Notes: generated from the sequence alone by a model not told the origin. A DNA stretch of 64,000 bases from Rahnella sp. AA (GCF_002834385.1 NZ_PITQ01000004.1:186001-250000); one strand, 5' to 3'; counted from the stretch's first letter, positions 38,647 to 53,100 are shown. Made by a program: numbers and translations.

Positions 38647-38782
38647 CTGCCCGCCTGTGACGATCTGCACTGATTCCGAACTGTGTTTAGGGTCAGTTTT
38701 ATGGCATGATCTGTCGCCATTAGTTTGGGCTATCTTCTTTGTCACTGCGTCTCATCGTTTCAAAACGCTTACAGGAGTAAAC

Positions 38783-40803
<2,021 letters not shown>

Positions 40804-40827
40804 GCGTTGGCTTCGTTTAGCAAAACC

Positions 40828-40853
40828 GGGTGGCCTTAAGGTCACCCTTTTTT
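40828..40853 (+). terminator. Rho-independent terminator after purB
   Basis: Stem GGGTGGCC / GGTCACCC (one G-U pair) with a TTAA loop, then six T residues. Confidence 0.88.
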
Positions 40854-40912
40854 ATGAATCAATAACACGCTCTCTTTTCCAAAAGCATTCTGTCTCCTCT
40901 TTCCATTAAAGC

Positions 40913-40940
40913 CGTTTATAATTCGTTTATGTTTTGTTGA
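40913..40940 (+). promoter_or_regulatory. PhoP box array upstream of phoP
   Basis: Three PhoP half-sites in exact 11-nt phase: CGTTTA (40913-40918), CGTTTA (40924-40929) and TGTTGA (40935-40940, 5 of 6). Consensus is (T/G)GTTTA-N5-(T/G)GTTTA. It lies 113-140 nt before the phoP ATG and predicts autoactivation. No clear -10 sits at the expected 12-nt spacing; a TAAAAT at 40974-40979 is the best hexamer. Confidence 0.72.
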
Positions 40941-41052
40941 TGTTTCTCCGCCCTGTGTTGAGCCTGGGTTGATTAAAATGTTTCAGGATCATTTAGACTT
41001 AACCGCATCAAATTAGTCATCATTTTCCGCGTACTGAGAACAAGGAATCACC

Positions 41053-41727
41053 ATGCGAATTTTAGTCATTGAAGATAACGCACTGCTACGCCACCACCTC
41101 TCGGTACAGCTGCGGGAAATGGGTCATCAGGTTGATGCGGCGGAAGACGCCAAAGAGGCGGATTACTTCCTGCACGAGCACGCACCTGATATCGCGATTG
41201 TCGATCTCGGTTTGCCGGGTGAAGACGGCCTGAGCCTGATCCGCCGCTGGCGTAGCCATCAGACCAATCTGCCGATTCTGGTGCTAACCGCCCGTGAAAG
41301 CTGGCAGGATAAAGTCGCGGTCCTGGAAGCCGGAGCCGATGATTACGTCACCAAGCCTTTCCATCTCGAAGAAGTGCTGGCCCGCATGCAGGCGCTGATG
41401 CGCCGTAACAGCGGTCTTGCATCGCAAGTGATTACACTTGCGCCTTTCCAGATTGATCTCTCGCGTCGCGAGCTGACCGTCAACGAAGAGCCGATCAAAC
41501 TGACGGCATTCGAATACACCATTATTGAAACGTTGATCCGTAACGCAGGAAAGGTTGTCAGCAAAGATTCCCTGATGCTACAGCTTTATCCCGACGCTGA
41601 ATTGCGCGAAAGCCACACCGTGGACGTCCTGATGGGGCGCTTGCGTAAAAAATTGCAGGCCGGGCATCCTGAAGATGTGATCACGACCGTACGCGGCCAG
41701 GGTTACCGTTTCGATATCCGCCAGTAA
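41053..41727 (+). CDS. phoP: Two-component response regulator PhoP
   Basis: OmpR-family regulator of Mg2+, acid and antimicrobial-peptide responses; 224 residues. The receiver domain has the acidic pocket (Glu7, Asp8), the phosphorylation site Asp51 in [13 protein letters not shown], Thr in VLTARES and Lys in YVTKPF. The C-terminal winged helix contains [15 protein letters not shown] and [15 protein letters not shown] precedes the ATG. It is 29 nt ahead of phoQ and forms one operon with it. Confidence 0.97.
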   Translation: MRILVIEDNALLRHHLSVQLREMGHQVDAAEDAKEADYFLHEHAPDIAIVDLGLPGEDGLSLIRRWRSHQTNLPILVLTARESWQDKVAVLEAGADDYVTKPFHLEEVLARMQALMRRNSGLASQVITLAPFQIDLSRRELTVNEEPIKLTAFEYTIIETLIRNAGKVVSKDSLMLQLYPDAELRESHTVDVLMGRLRKKLQAGHPEDVITTVRGQGYRFDIRQ

Positions 41728-41756
41728 TTGCGCAGCACCCGGCTAAAGGATGCATT

Positions 41757-43211
41757 ATGAAAGGACGTAGTAAGACCCCCTTCTCCCTTCGCGTCCGCTT
41801 TATGATGGCGACCGCGGCGGTTGTTCTTGCACTGTCACTGGCCTACGGGCTGGTGGCCGTTGTGGGTTACATGGTGAGCTTTGATAAGTCGGCCTACCGG
41901 CTGCTGCGCGGCGAAAGCAATCTGTTTTTCAGCCTCGCACAGTGGCGTGACGGCAAACTGACCATCAATGTTCCGCCTGATCTTGATCTCAATACCCCAA
42001 CGCTGGTCTTCATTTATGATGCCGACGGAAAATTACTGTGGGCAGAGCGCCGGATACCTGAGCTGGAAGCACATATCGACAAATCGTGGATGAATAAGCC
42101 GGGTTTCTATGAGCTGGATACTGACACGCAAATCAGCAGTGAAGTCCTGGGGAATAACCCGAAAGCCCAGGATAAGCTAAAAAACTACGATGACACCGAC
42201 GCCAATGCAATGACTCACTCCATTGCGGTGAACACCTACAATGCGACGGCACGCCTGCCGGCTCTGAATATTGTCGTTGTCGATACGATCCCGCAGGAAT
42301 TACAACGCTCGGATCTGGTGTGGGAATGGTTCAGTTATGTCCTGCTGGCGAACCTGCTGCTGGTGGTGCCGCTGTTATGGCTGGCGGCCTACTGGAGCCT
42401 GCGCCCCATCAAAGAGCTGATACACCAGGTGGCCGAACTGGAAACGCACGAACGTGAATCGCTGGATGAGAACCCGCCCCGCGAGCTGCACGGACTGGTG
42501 CGTAACCTGAATATTTTACTGCACGGCGAACGTGGCCGTTATGATCGCTACCGCACCACGCTGGCAGATTTAACGCATAGCCTGAAAACACCGCTGGCCG
42601 TGTTGCAGTCGACCCTGCGTGCGTTGCGTAACGGCAAGCAAATGACCATTGAAGAAGCCGAACCCGTGATGCTTGAGCAAATCAGTCGTATTTCTCAGCA
42701 AATTGGCTATTACCTGCACCGCGCAACACTGCGCTCTGAACAACATTTGCTGATCCGCGAAATCCATTCCGTTCCCGCCATTCTTGACGGGCTGTGCTCT
42801 GCACTGAACAAGGTCTATCAGCGCAAAGGGGTGGTGATCACCGTGGATATCTCACCGGAAGTCACTTTCGTCGGCGAAAAAAATGACTTCATGGAGGTCA
42901 TGGGCAATGTTATTGATAACGCCTGCAAGTACTGTCTGGAGTTCGTCGAAATAAGTGCCATTCATACTGAACACGAGCTGGTTATTCTCATTGAAGATGA
43001 CGGCCCCGGTATCCCGGAAAGCAAGCGCGAAGTGATCTTCCAGCGCGGCCAGCGTGCCGATACATTGCGTCCGGGGCAAGGGCTGGGCCTTTCACTGGCG
43101 AATGACATCATCGAGCAGTACGACGGCAAAATTATCATCGGTGACAGCCCGCTTGGCGGTGCCAGTATGCGGGTCAGCTTTAGCCTTCAGCATGGCATTG
43201 AGCTGGAATAA
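41757..43211 (+). CDS. phoQ: Sensor histidine kinase/phosphatase PhoQ
   Basis: Inner-membrane sensor of low Mg2+, low pH and cationic peptides; 484 residues (E. coli 486). TM1 about 17-40, periplasmic PDC sensor 41-192, TM2 about 193-214, HAMP, then DHp with the phospho-acceptor His274 in [15 protein letters not shown]. The ATPase domain has [13 protein letters not shown] (N box), DDGPGIP (G1) and GQGLGLSLA (G2). The membrane-facing acidic patch, EDDDDAE in E. coli, is here only YDDTDAN (144-150). The MgrB partner is encoded at 27.8 kb. Confidence 0.96.
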   Translation: MKGRSKTPFSLRVRFMMATAAVVLALSLAYGLVAVVGYMVSFDKSAYRLLRGESNLFFSLAQWRDGKLTINVPPDLDLNTPTLVFIYDADGKLLWAERRIPELEAHIDKSWMNKPGFYELDTDTQISSEVLGNNPKAQDKLKNYDDTDANAMTHSIAVNTYNATARLPALNIVVVDTIPQELQRSDLVWEWFSYVLLANLLLVVPLLWLAAYWSLRPIKELIHQVAELETHERESLDENPPRELHGLVRNLNILLHGERGRYDRYRTTLADLTHSLKTPLAVLQSTLRALRNGKQMTIEEAEPVMLEQISRISQQIGYYLHRATLRSEQHLLIREIHSVPAILDGLCSALNKVYQRKGVVITVDISPEVTFVGEKNDFMEVMGNVIDNACKYCLEFVEISAIHTEHELVILIEDDGPGIPESKREVIFQRGQRADTLRPGQGLGLSLANDIIEQYDGKIIIGDSPLGGASMRVSFSLQHGIELE

Positions 43212-43347
43212 CTCTCCCATTGTTTTATTCTCCGGCAAATTTCGCTGTTTTAGCCTCCTGAACACGAAATTTGCTGACGATTACCCAACTCAGCCGCAAC
43301 ACCTTCCGTTATAATCCTTTACAGACTCTCCTCTTTTTGGAAAAAAA

Positions 43348-44469
43348 ATGGATTACCAACTCAATCTGGACTGGAACGATTTTCTGGCACGTTACTGGCA
43401 AAAACGTCCTGTCGTGTTGAAACGCGGCTTTGCAAATTTCGTTGACCCGATTTCCCCTGACGAACTGGCGGGGCTGGCGATGGAAAACGAAGTAGACAGC
43501 CGTCTGGTCAGCCATCAGAACGGGAAATGGAATGTCAGCCACGGTCCGTTTGAAAGCTATGATCATCTGGGGGAAACGGGCTGGTCGGTACTGGTCCAGG
43601 CTGTCGATCACTGGCACGAACCTTCTTCCCATCTGATGACGCCGTTCCGCCATATTCCTGACTGGCGTATGGATGATCTGATGATCTCCTTCTCCGTGCC
43701 CGGAGGTGGTGTAGGCCCGCATCTCGATCAGTACGATGTCTTTATCATTCAGGGCACGGGCCGCCGCCGCTGGCGTGTGGGTGAAAAAGTCGCCATGAAA
43801 CAGCATTGCCCGCATCCCGATTTGCTTCAGGTCGAGCCGTTTGAAGCAATTATCGATGAAGAGCTGGAACCCGGCGATATCGTCTACATTCCACCGGGAT
43901 TCCCTCATGACGGCTATTCGCTCGAAAACTCACTGAACTATTCTGTGGGCTTCCGTGCGCCAAATGCCCGTGAAATGGTCAGCGGCTTTGCTGACTACGT
44001 GCTTTCCCGTGAATTAGGCAGCCACCGTTACAGTGATCCGGAACTGGTCGAGCGCGAACATCCTGCCGAAGTGCAGCCAGCCGAGCTGGATAAACTGCGC
44101 GGTATGATGCTGGATCTGATCGGCAATCCGGCGCATTTCAATACCTGGTTTGGTGAGTTTATTTCTCAATCACGCCACGAGCTGGATCTGGCACCGCCAG
44201 AACCACCGTATCAGGCCGGTGAGATTTACGAATTACTGGACTCGGGAGAAACGCTGGAACGCCTTGGCGGCCTGCGTGTCGTACGCGTAGGTGATACCTG
44301 CTACGTCAACGGTGAGGCGATGACCACTGAGCATATCGCGGCTGTCGATGCGATGGCCCGCCACAAAACCGTGACTAAAGAAATGTTGGGTGATGCACTG
44401 GACGATCCGTCGTTCCTCGCACTGCTGTGTGCATTGGTTAACAGTGGCTACTGGTACTTTAACGACTGA
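43348..44469 (+). CDS. roxA: 50S ribosomal protein L16 arginine 3-hydroxylase RoxA (YcfD)
   Basis: 2-oxoglutarate/Fe(II) JmjC-type oxygenase that hydroxylates Arg81 of ribosomal protein L16; 373 residues, the E. coli length. The iron triad is in PHLDQYDVF (His and Asp) and PGFPHDGYSLEN (His). A C-terminal winged-helix-like domain follows. It is downstream of phoQ with a 136-nt gap; a separate promoter is likely. Confidence 0.95.
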   Translation: MDYQLNLDWNDFLARYWQKRPVVLKRGFANFVDPISPDELAGLAMENEVDSRLVSHQNGKWNVSHGPFESYDHLGETGWSVLVQAVDHWHEPSSHLMTPFRHIPDWRMDDLMISFSVPGGGVGPHLDQYDVFIIQGTGRRRWRVGEKVAMKQHCPHPDLLQVEPFEAIIDEELEPGDIVYIPPGFPHDGYSLENSLNYSVGFRAPNAREMVSGFADYVLSRELGSHRYSDPELVEREHPAEVQPAELDKLRGMMLDLIGNPAHFNTWFGEFISQSRHELDLAPPEPPYQAGEIYELLDSGETLERLGGLRVVRVGDTCYVNGEAMTTEHIAAVDAMARHKTVTKEMLGDALDDPSFLALLCALVNSGYWYFND

Positions 44470-44483
44470 TAGTTATAAAACAG

Positions 44484-44516
44484 AAAGGGGCGATGTTTAC
44501 AGCATCGCCCCTTTTT
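44484..44516. terminator. Bidirectional terminator between roxA and pepT
   Basis: Stem AAAGGGGCGATG / CATCGCCCCTTT with a short loop and flanking A/T tracts between convergent genes. Confidence 0.9.
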
Positions 44517-44538
44517 TCATTTTCCGTAGAGGAAAACG

Positions 44539-45774
44539 TTAGTGTTTCACGGCCTCTTTGGCCGTCAGTTCAGCGATACGCATAATCACAGCCACCGCTT
44601 TTTCCATGCCTTCAAGCGTTACAAATTCATGTTTACCATGGAAATTATAACCACCGGTAAAGATATTAGGGCAAGGCAGGCCACGGAAAGAAAGCTGTGC
44701 ACCATCGGTACCGCCGCGGATAGGCTTCATGATCGGCTCGATATCGCAGTCTTTCATCGCCTGTTGCGCCAGCGCAATAATGTGCGGATGCTGCGCCACT
44801 TTATCGCGCATGTTGTAATAGTGGTCGTCCAGCGTCACCTCGATATAACAATCACGATGCAGTCCCTTACCCACCAAATGGGCGATATCAATGATTTTTT
44901 GCTTGCGGGCTTCAAACTGCACTTTATCGAAGTCGCGGATAATGTAGTGCATTTCCGCACGCTCTACGTTTCCCTTGATCGTGGTCAGGTGATAGAACCC
45001 CTCATAACCCTCGGTGTGTTCAGGCGTTTCCCCGACCGGTAACTCATTATGGAAACGGGTCGCCAGCGATAAAGCATTGACCATCACACCTTTGGCGCTG
45101 CCAGGGTGAACATTGTTACCGACAATTTTGATGGTTGCTGAAGCGGCATTAAAATTCTCAAACTCCAGTTCCCCCACGCCACCGCCATCAACGGTGTAAG
45201 CCCATTGAGCACCAAAAGCCGGAACATCAAAGCTTTGCGCCCCTTTGCCAATCTCTTCATCCGGCGTGAACGCGATACGTACCGGGCCGTGCGGAATATT
45301 GCTATTTTTCAGCCGGACCATTGCAGTAATAATTTCGGCAATACCCGATTTATCATCGGAGCCTAACAGCGTCTTGCCGTCGGTAGTGATAATCGTGTGG
45401 CCAAGCAACTGATGTAATACCGGGAACATCACCGGAGATAAAATTTCATCACCATTACCCAGCGCAATATCACCGCCGCGGTAATTTTCCACAATCTGCG
45501 GATTAACGTGCTTCGCGGTAAAATCCGGTGCGGTATCAAGATGAGAGATAAAGCCAATGACCGGCACCTTCCAGGCAACGTTGCCCGGTAATGTTGCCAT
45601 CACGCAGCCTTTATCACTGAGTGTAACCTGTGAAAATCCCAGCTCAGTCAGCTCATTGCGCAGTGCCTGTGCCAGTTTTGTTTGCCCCTCAGTGCTGGGC
45701 GTATGTTTAACGTTGGGCTTAGATTGGGTATCGAAAGAAACATAATGAAGAAAACGATCAAGCAACTTATTCAT
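44539..45774 (-). CDS. pepT: Peptidase T (tripeptidase)
   Basis: M20-family zinc aminotripeptidase; 411 residues (E. coli 408). Zinc ligands: His in [11 protein letters not shown], bridging Asp in [11 protein letters not shown], catalytic Glu pair in [10 protein letters not shown], Asp in [10 protein letters not shown], and late His in [11 protein letters not shown]. Cytoplasmic. In E. coli pepT is induced anaerobically by FNR; I did not find a convincing FNR site in the short upstream region here. Confidence 0.96.
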   Translation of the reverse strand: MNKLLDRFLHYVSFDTQSKPNVKHTPSTEGQTKLAQALRNELTELGFSQVTLSDKGCVMATLPGNVAWKVPVIGFISHLDTAPDFTAKHVNPQIVENYRGGDIALGNGDEILSPVMFPVLHQLLGHTIITTDGKTLLGSDDKSGIAEIITAMVRLKNSNIPHGPVRIAFTPDEEIGKGAQSFDVPAFGAQWAYTVDGGGVGELEFENFNAASATIKIVGNNVHPGSAKGVMVNALSLATRFHNELPVGETPEHTEGYEGFYHLTTIKGNVERAEMHYIIRDFDKVQFEARKQKIIDIAHLVGKGLHRDCYIEVTLDDHYYNMRDKVAQHPHIIALAQQAMKDCDIEPIMKPIRGGTDGAQLSFRGLPCPNIFTGGYNFHGKHEFVTLEGMEKAVAVIMRIAELTAKEAVKH

Positions 45775-45914
45775 TTGGGTATCCTCAGGCAGCTGGGTTT
45801 TATTATGCGCAGCATGAAAACCGTGAATATTGCGTCAGGTCATTTTTCACCAAGTTTAGGGGGATAAGTCTATGGGGCGGGCGCAATTTTTGACTTTACG
45901 ACCAACAAACCGAT

Positions 45915-45939
45915 AAAAAAGCCCGGCTTATTGCCAGGC
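45915..45939 (-). terminator. Terminator overlapping the end of cobB
   Basis: On the minus strand, stem GCCTGGC / GCCGGGC (one mismatch) with loop AATAA, then six T residues. The TAA stop of cobB (45928-45930) lies in the loop. Confidence 0.75.
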
Positions 45940-46758
45940 CTCGTTTGTTTTCGTTAAAAATTTATGCACAAATTCAGGAACAACCTGACTCGCCAGGCCG
46001 TAATGCTTCATGTCGAATTCGCTTTCTACCTGACTGGGTTCAAGATTCAGTTCAACCGCACAGGCTCCACCGATGCGCGCCTCATGGACAAACCCGGCAG
46101 CCGGGTAAACATGCCCTGAGGTACCAATAGCAACGAAGAAATCGGCTTTTGCCAGTGCATCGTAAATCTCATCCATGCCAAACGGCATTTCACCGAACCA
46201 GACAATATGCGGCCGCAGCGGTGCCGGGAACTGGCAACAATGGCAACGATCATCAACGGTTAAATCGCCCGGCCAGTCCAGAACCTGCCCTGATTGCGTA
46301 CAGCGCACTTTCAGCAGCTCGCCGTGCATGTGGATCACCCGTGAACTCCCCGCCCGTTCATGCAGATTATCGATATTCTGCGTCACCAGCAGGAAATTAT
46401 CCCCGAGCGCTTCCTCAAGCGTTGCCAGGGCAAAATGCGCGGCATTCGGTTTGAGATCGTCTTGTTGCAACTGGCGACGGCGTTCATTGTAAAAACGCTG
46501 CACCAGCTCCGGATCGCGGCGATACCCCTCCGGCGTCGCCACGTCTTCCACGCGGTGCTCTTCCCACAGGCCGTCGGCAGCACGGAAAGTCCTGATGCCC
46601 GACTCGGCAGAAATCCCGGCCCCCGTCAGCACCACCACAAACGGTTTTTTCAGCGATGACGCAGCCATCGAATCACGGTGGAAAATATTCGACCGGAAAC
46701 GCTGGTGGCGAATACGTTTATTTTTACGAAACCGACACAGACGATGACGTGTGCGCAT
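45928..46758 (-). CDS. cobB: NAD-dependent protein deacylase CobB (sirtuin)
   Basis: Class III sirtuin removing acetyl and succinyl groups from Lys; 276 residues. NAD site [25 protein letters not shown], and the catalytic His in [12 protein letters not shown]. Zinc Cys are in VRCTQSG and [10 protein letters not shown]. The start at 46758 has AAGGAG 6 nt upstream and gives the long form with an Arg-rich N-terminus ([17 protein letters not shown]) seen in E. coli and Salmonella. An internal start [10 protein letters not shown] would give the short form. Confidence 0.95.
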   Translation of the reverse strand: MRTRHRLCRFRKNKRIRHQRFRSNIFHRDSMAASSLKKPFVVVLTGAGISAESGIRTFRAADGLWEEHRVEDVATPEGYRRDPELVQRFYNERRRQLQQDDLKPNAAHFALATLEEALGDNFLLVTQNIDNLHERAGSSRVIHMHGELLKVRCTQSGQVLDWPGDLTVDDRCHCCQFPAPLRPHIVWFGEMPFGMDEIYDALAKADFFVAIGTSGHVYPAAGFVHEARIGGACAVELNLEPSQVESEFDMKHYGLASQVVPEFVHKFLTKTNEAWQ

Positions 46759-46794
46759 AACTGCTCCTTACCTTTCTTTTCTGTGTCTTAAGGA

Positions 46795-48045
46795 TTACTG
46801 GCCGCCGCTCAGGACTCTTGCCGGGTCGATACGGCTTGCGCGACGTGCCGGATACCAGCTCGCCAGCAAACTCAGAACCAGCGCAGTAACCAGTACGCCT
46901 GCGACATCCAGCCAGTGAACTTCAGAGGGCAGGAAGTCGATAAAATAAATATCGCCGGACAAAAACTGATGCCCGGTAATTTTTTGCAGTGCATTCACGA
47001 TATTGGTGAGCTGGAACGCGGCAATCACACCAATGACCACACCGGCGACACTGCCCACCAGCCCGGCCAGCAAGCCATACCAGATGAAGACCGCGCGGAT
47101 AAGCCCGTCTTTTGCACCCAATGTGCGCAAAATCGCAATATCGCTGCTTTTATCTTTCACTGCCATTACCAGTGTAGAAACGATATTGAAACATGCTACG
47201 CCGATCACCAACACCATTGCCATATACATGATGGCGCGTACCATCTGGATATCACGATACATATAGCCGTATGTGCCAATCCAGCTGCTGATATAAACGT
47301 AAGCCTGCGTCACTTCACCTGCGTCGTGCACCAGCTTTTGTGCAGCAAAGACATCGTTCACTTTAATATCAATGCCCGTGACGCTGGTGCCCATGTCCTG
47401 ATATTGCTGCGCATCGGCCAGCGGCACCATGCCCAGGCTGTGATCAAGCTGCCCGCTGAGTTGTAAAATACCGGTAACCTGCAAACGGATGCGTTTTGGC
47501 TGCAACAGTTTCATTTCAGGGTCACTGTTAGGGATCATCACCGTCACCCAGTCGCCCTGCTTCACGCCCACCGCATCCGCAACGCCTTTGCCGAGGATCA
47601 GCTGTTGCTGCCCTGCTTTAAAGTTCTGCCAGGCGTTGTTTTGCACAAACTTCGGTGCGGCGCTGACACGCGGTTCGCTCTGCGGATCTACGCCTTTCAG
47701 CTGAATTGCGCGCAATTTCGCGCCGTGCTCAATAAGACCATTGAACTGGATGTACGGCGCAGCGGCCACAATTCCCGGGACTTTCTCCACACGGTCGAGC
47801 ACGCCCTGCCAGTTGTTGAAGGGCTGATTCACCGGGCGGATTTCTCCGTGAGGAACCACCGCCAGCACACGCTCTTTCAGTTCACGCTCAAAGCCGTTCA
47901 TCGCACTCAACCCGACGATCAGCACCGCCACACCCAGCGCGATCCCTAACGTTGAAATCACTGAAATCAGTGAAACCATGCCGCTGCGACGGCGGCCACG
48001 GCTGAACCGCAGGCCTATCAGTAAAGAAAATGGAATGCCTGACAT
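46795..48045 (-). CDS. lolE: Lipoprotein-releasing ABC transporter permease LolE
   Basis: Inner-membrane subunit of LolCDE, which extracts outer-membrane lipoproteins and passes them to LolA; 416 residues. Four TM helices with a large periplasmic domain between TM1 and TM2 (about 50-265). The N-terminal [20 protein letters not shown] motif and C-terminal [22 protein letters not shown] are conserved. It follows lolD with a 1-nt overlap; LolC, D and E form one operon. Confidence 0.96.
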   Translation of the reverse strand: MSGIPFSLLIGLRFSRGRRRSGMVSLISVISTLGIALGVAVLIVGLSAMNGFERELKERVLAVVPHGEIRPVNQPFNNWQGVLDRVEKVPGIVAAAPYIQFNGLIEHGAKLRAIQLKGVDPQSEPRVSAAPKFVQNNAWQNFKAGQQQLILGKGVADAVGVKQGDWVTVMIPNSDPEMKLLQPKRIRLQVTGILQLSGQLDHSLGMVPLADAQQYQDMGTSVTGIDIKVNDVFAAQKLVHDAGEVTQAYVYISSWIGTYGYMYRDIQMVRAIMYMAMVLVIGVACFNIVSTLVMAVKDKSSDIAILRTLGAKDGLIRAVFIWYGLLAGLVGSVAGVVIGVIAAFQLTNIVNALQKITGHQFLSGDIYFIDFLPSEVHWLDVAGVLVTALVLSLLASWYPARRASRIDPARVLSGGQ

Positions 48046-48749
48046 TACTTCGCTCCCAGCAACATCGAATCCTGCTGCAGTTTGCCGTCACGCATTTCCA
48101 GCTGACGCGTCAGCCGGTTCGCCAGCTGCAAATCATGTGTCACCACCAGAAATGCCGTGCCCTGACGCACATTCAGCTCGCCCAGCAGTTCGAAAATACT
48201 GTCGGCATTGCGCTGATCCAGGTTACCGGTCGGTTCATCCGCCAGCACCAGAGAAGGATTATTGACCAGCGCACGGGCAATCGCCACACGCTGACGTTCG
48301 CCGCCGGAAAGCTCTGAAGGACGGTGGCTGCTGCGATGTTGCAGCCCCACGGCTTCCAGCATCGCCATCGCGCGCTCCTGCACTTCGGCAGATTTCTTTT
48401 TGCCAATCAGCAGCGGCATCGCCACGTTTTCCAGCGCGGTAAAATCAGGCAGCAAATGGTGAAACTGATAAATAAAGCCCAGTTCGCGGTTACGCAGTTC
48501 TGATTTCGCCGAAGAAGACATCGCGTTCAGCGACTTGCCTTTAAAAATCACTTCGCCAGACGTCGGAGAATCCAGACCACCCAGCAAATGCAGCAACGTA
48601 CTTTTGCCGGAACCGGAGGTCCCGACAATCGCCATCATCTCACCCGGCTGCATCGCGAAACTCACGTCGCGCAATACATCGGTGTGCATTTTGCCTTCCT
48701 GATAAGTCTTACAGAGGTTGTCACACTGCAATAATAAAGAATTACTCAT
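48045..48749 (-). CDS. lolD: Lipoprotein-releasing ABC transporter ATPase LolD
   Basis: Cytoplasmic ATPase; 234 residues from the start [16 protein letters not shown]. Walker [17 protein letters not shown], the LolD-type [15 protein letters not shown] signature, Walker [13 protein letters not shown] and switch His in VVTHDLQLA. The start overlaps the lolC stop by 8 bp and its stop overlaps lolE, so all three are coupled. An upstream in-frame extension lies inside lolC and was rejected. Confidence 0.96.
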   Translation of the reverse strand: MSNSLLLQCDNLCKTYQEGKMHTDVLRDVSFAMQPGEMMAIVGTSGSGKSTLLHLLGGLDSPTSGEVIFKGKSLNAMSSSAKSELRNRELGFIYQFHHLLPDFTALENVAMPLLIGKKKSAEVQERAMAMLEAVGLQHRSSHRPSELSGGERQRVAIARALVNNPSLVLADEPTGNLDQRNADSIFELLGELNVRQGTAFLVVTHDLQLANRLTRQLEMRDGKLQQDSMLLGAK

Positions 48750-49944
48750 AACGTAAAGCCTCTGCGGGGTGGGTGGCAGCAGCGCGCCAGGAAGGGTAAA
48801 GCGTTGACAATAAAGCGATAGCCATCGCGACAATCGCGATGATCACCACCTGAACCGGTTCAATGTCGACCGGCAGCGAGGCGCCATCCAGCATCAGGCC
48901 AATGGCAGGCATAATCGTATTGAGCTGCGTGGCGAGCAGCACGCCGAGCAAGGCGCCAAGCAGTGCGCCTATCACACCCGCACTCGCGCCCTGCACCATA
49001 AACAGCGCCATAATCTGGCGGCGGCTCAGGCCCTGCGTTTGTAAAATTGCCACTTCCGCCTGTTTCTCCATCACCAGCAAACCCAGTGACGTAATAATGT
49101 TAAACGCGGCGACGGCAACAATCAGGCTGAGCAGCAAGCCCATCATATTTTTTTCCATGCGTACCGCCTGGAACAGCTCGCCGCGGCGCTCGCGCCAGTC
49201 TTTCCAGCTGGCACCGTCCGGCAGTTTTTGCTGGCTCAGGGTATCGACGTCCAGCGGTTTATCGAGAAATAATCGCCAGCCGGTGACGTTACCTTTCGGG
49301 TATAACATCAGACGCGACGCGTCCTGAATGTTCACCAGCATCTGGTAACCGTCGACTTCGCTGTTGGCAGAGAAGGTTCCGATAACGTTAAACAGCCGCT
49401 GGCTTGGTACGCGCCCGACCGGCGTGAACTGGCTGACGCTGGTCACCATCAGGCGCAACTGATCGCCACGACGGACTTTAAGCTGTTGCGCCAGCTGATC
49501 GCCGAGAATGATGTTGTATTGACCCGGCTGCAGTTCCTGCTGGGCGACGCCAATCAGGTATTTTGCCAGCGGGTCGTGCTGTGAAGGATCCACTCCCAGC
49601 ATGACCCCCACGGCCACACTGCCCGGGCTTTGCAACACCACGTCACCGGTGGTCAGCGGCACAGCGCTGTTCACACTCTTCAGCGCGGAAACCTGATCGT
49701 GGGTGATTTTCTGCGGGTCGATTGAACCGTTCGGTGCCGTGATCAGCGCCTGAGGCATCAGACCCAGAATGTTACCTTCCAGATCCTTCTCAAAGCCGTT
49801 CATCACGGACAAGACGGTCACCAGCGCCATCACTCCGAGAGTGATGCCTATGGTAGATAACCAGGAGACAAACCGCCCAAAGCGGTCCGAAGCACGCCCG
49901 CGCATGTAGCGCAGGCCTATAAATAACGCGACAGGTTGATACAT
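48742..49944 (-). CDS. lolC: Lipoprotein-releasing ABC transporter permease LolC
   Basis: Inner-membrane subunit recruiting LolA; 400 residues (E. coli 399). Start at 49944 ([20 protein letters not shown]) with GGA 5-7 nt upstream. Four TM helices and a large periplasmic domain containing the LolA-binding hook region. First gene of lolCDE. It is divergent from mfd with a 238-nt gap between starts; the shared region must hold both promoters. Confidence 0.96.
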   Translation of the reverse strand: MYQPVALFIGLRYMRGRASDRFGRFVSWLSTIGITLGVMALVTVLSVMNGFEKDLEGNILGLMPQALITAPNGSIDPQKITHDQVSALKSVNSAVPLTTGDVVLQSPGSVAVGVMLGVDPSQHDPLAKYLIGVAQQELQPGQYNIILGDQLAQQLKVRRGDQLRLMVTSVSQFTPVGRVPSQRLFNVIGTFSANSEVDGYQMLVNIQDASRLMLYPKGNVTGWRLFLDKPLDVDTLSQQKLPDGASWKDWRERRGELFQAVRMEKNMMGLLLSLIVAVAAFNIITSLGLLVMEKQAEVAILQTQGLSRRQIMALFMVQGASAGVIGALLGALLGVLLATQLNTIMPAIGLMLDGASLPVDIEPVQVVIIAIVAMAIALLSTLYPSWRAAATHPAEALRYE

Positions 49945-50182
49945 GACTTCCGTTTTAAGTGCTTGGCCGCAAATAAGTGCATGGCGCAGACTAAAGTGAT
50001 CAAGGATAATAAAGGCTAGCACCGCTTTATGGAACCACTAACCCAAAGTAATCGGTTTAAGTTTGTGACGCCGTTGACCATTTTATACAGACAACGGGTT
50101 GACCCCGATTACCCCTGCAAAGCAAGATACGGTCTGCTAATTGGCCTCCTACAGCCGCCAAAACGAGAACTCCAAACAGCCT

Positions 50183-53100
50183 ATGTCTCAAGATTATCGT
50201 TATTCGCTGCCTGAACGCCCGGGCGATACCCGTCAGTTAGGGCAGCTTACCGGCTCCGCCTGCGCGCTTGAATGCGCCCAAATCAGTGAGCGCCACACCG
50301 GTCCGGTCATGCTGATTGCGCCGGATATGCAAAATGCCCTGCGCCTGCGCGATGAAATTCAACAATTTACCGATCATAAGGTTCTGAGTATTTCGGACTG
50401 GGAAACACTGCCTTACGACAGTTTCTCACCGCATCAGGAAATCATTTCGTCGCGTCTTTCCAGTTTGTATCAGCTTCCGACGATGGAGCGCGGCATTATT
50501 ATCCTGCCGGTAAATACGCTGATGCAACGTGTGTGCCCGCATGAATTCCTGCACGGCCATGCACTGGTGATGAAAAAAGGCCAGCAGCTTTCGCGCGACA
50601 AACTGCGGTCACAGCTGGAACAGGCCGGTTACCGCAGTGTCGATCAGGTGATGGAACACGGTGAATTTGCGACCCGTGGCGCCCTGCTCGATTTATACCC
50701 GATGGGTAGCGAAGAGCCGTACCGCATCGATTTCTTCGACGATGAAATCGACAGCCTGCGCATTTTTGATGTGGACACACAGCGCACGCTGACGGAAGTT
50801 GACCACATTAATCTGCTACCTGCGCACGAATTCCCAACCGACAAAAATGCCATCGAACTGTTCCGCAGCCAGTGGCGCGAGAAGTTTGAGGTGCGCCGTG
50901 ACGCCGAGCACGTTTATCAGCAGGTCAGTAAAGGCACCTTCCCCGCCGGTATCGAATACTGGCAGCCACTGTTTTTCAGCCAGCCGCTGACCACGCTGTT
51001 CAGCTATTTGCCGGAAAACACGCTGGTGCTTAATACCGGTGACCTGGAAGCCGCAGCCGAGCGTTTCTGGCAGGATGCCTGCCAGCGTTATGAAAGCCGT
51101 CGCGTGGATCCGATGCGTCCGCTGCTTGAACCGGAAAACCTCTGGCTGCGCGTCGATGCGCTGCACGCCGAACTGAAAGCCTGGCCGCGCGTCCAGTTGC
51201 GTACGGATTCCCTGCCGAAGAAAGCCGCCAACACCAACCTGAGCTACGAGAAGCTGCCGGATTTATCCGTGCAGCCGCAAAACAAAGCGCCGATGGACAA
51301 CCTGCGCCGGTTCAATGAATCTTTCGCGGGCAGCCTGGTGTTCTCGGTGGAAAGTGAAGGCCGCCGCGAAACGCTGCAAGATTTGCTGGCGCGCATCAAA
51401 CTGATGCCGACGCTGATTACCCGCATTGAAGAAGCCGAAACTGCCGGTCGCTACATCATGATCGGTGCGTGTGAACGCGGTTTTCTTGATGCGGATAAAC
51501 AGATGGCGCTGATTTGTGAAAGTGATTTGCTCGGTGAGCGCGTGGCGCGCCGTCGTCAGGACAGCCGCCGGTCGATTAACACCGACACGCTGATCCGCAA
51601 CCTTGCCGAGCTGCGCCCCGGCCAGCCGGTGGTTCACGTTGAGCATGGCGTGGGCCGTTATCTTGGCCTGACCACGCTGGAAACCGGCGGGATTACCGCT
51701 GAATACCTGATTCTGACTTATGCCGGTGAAGACAAACTTTACGTGCCGGTGTCATCCCTGCATCTGATCAGCCGTTATGCCGGAGGCGCGGATGAAAGTG
51801 CGCCACTGCATAAACTGGGCGGTGAAGCCTGGTCGAAAGCCCGTCAGAAAGCCGCCGAGAAAGTACGCGACGTGGCCGCCGAGCTGCTGGATATCTACGC
51901 CCAGCGTGAAGCGAAAGCCGGTTTTGCTTTCAAGCATGATAAAGAGCAGTACCAGTTGTTCTGCCAGGCATTCCCGTTTGAAACCACGCCGGATCAGGCG
52001 CAGGCCATCAACGCCGTTCTCACGGATATGACGCAGCCGCTGGCGATGGATCGCCTGGTATGCGGCGACGTGGGCTTTGGTAAAACCGAAGTGGCGATGC
52101 GCGCGGCGTTTCTCGCGGTCTCCAACAACAAACAGGTCGCGGTTCTGGTGCCCACCACGCTGCTGGCGCAACAACATTTCGATAACTTCCGTGACCGCTT
52201 CGCCAGCTGGCCGGTGCGCATTGAAATGATGTCCCGTTTCCGCAGCGCCAAAGAACAAAACGCGGTGCTGGAAGATGCGGTCGAAGGCAAGGTCGATATC
52301 ATCATCGGCACACATAAATTGCTGCAAAGTGATTTGCGCTGGAAAGACCTCGGCCTGCTGATTGTCGATGAAGAACACCGCTTCGGCGTGCGGCATAAAG
52401 AGCGCATCAAAGCGATGCGTGCGGATGTCGATATTCTCACCCTCACCGCCACGCCAATTCCGCGCACGCTGAATATGGCGATGAGCGGCATGCGCGATTT
52501 GTCGATTATTGCCACGCCACCGGCGCGCCGTATGGCGGTCAAAACGTTCGTGCGTGAGTACGACAGTCTGGTGGTTCGCGAGGCCATTCTGCGTGAAATC
52601 CTGCGCGGCGGGCAGGTTTACTACCTATTCAACGATGTTGAAAATATAGAGAAAGCCACGCAGCGTCTGGCAGATCTGGTGCCGGAAGCGCGTATTGCCA
52701 TCGGCCACGGCCAGATGCGCGAACGCGACCTCGAACGCGTGATGAATGATTTCCATCATCAGCGTTTTAACGTGCTGGTGTGTACCACCATCATTGAAAC
52801 CGGGATCGATATTCCGACGGCTAACACCATCATTATTGAGCGCGCGGATCACTTCGGGCTGGCGCAGTTGCATCAGCTCCGTGGCCGCGTCGGGCGTTCG
52901 CATCATCAGGCGTATGCTTATCTGCTGACGCCGCCGCCGAAAGCGATGTCAACGGATGCGCACAAACGTCTGGAAGCTATCGCGTCGCTCGAAGACCTGG
53001 GTGCCGGTTTTGCGCTGGCAACGCACGACCTTGAAATTCGTGGCGCCGGTGAACTGCTTGGTGAAGGCCAGAGCGGCCAGATGACCAGCATCGGTTTCTC

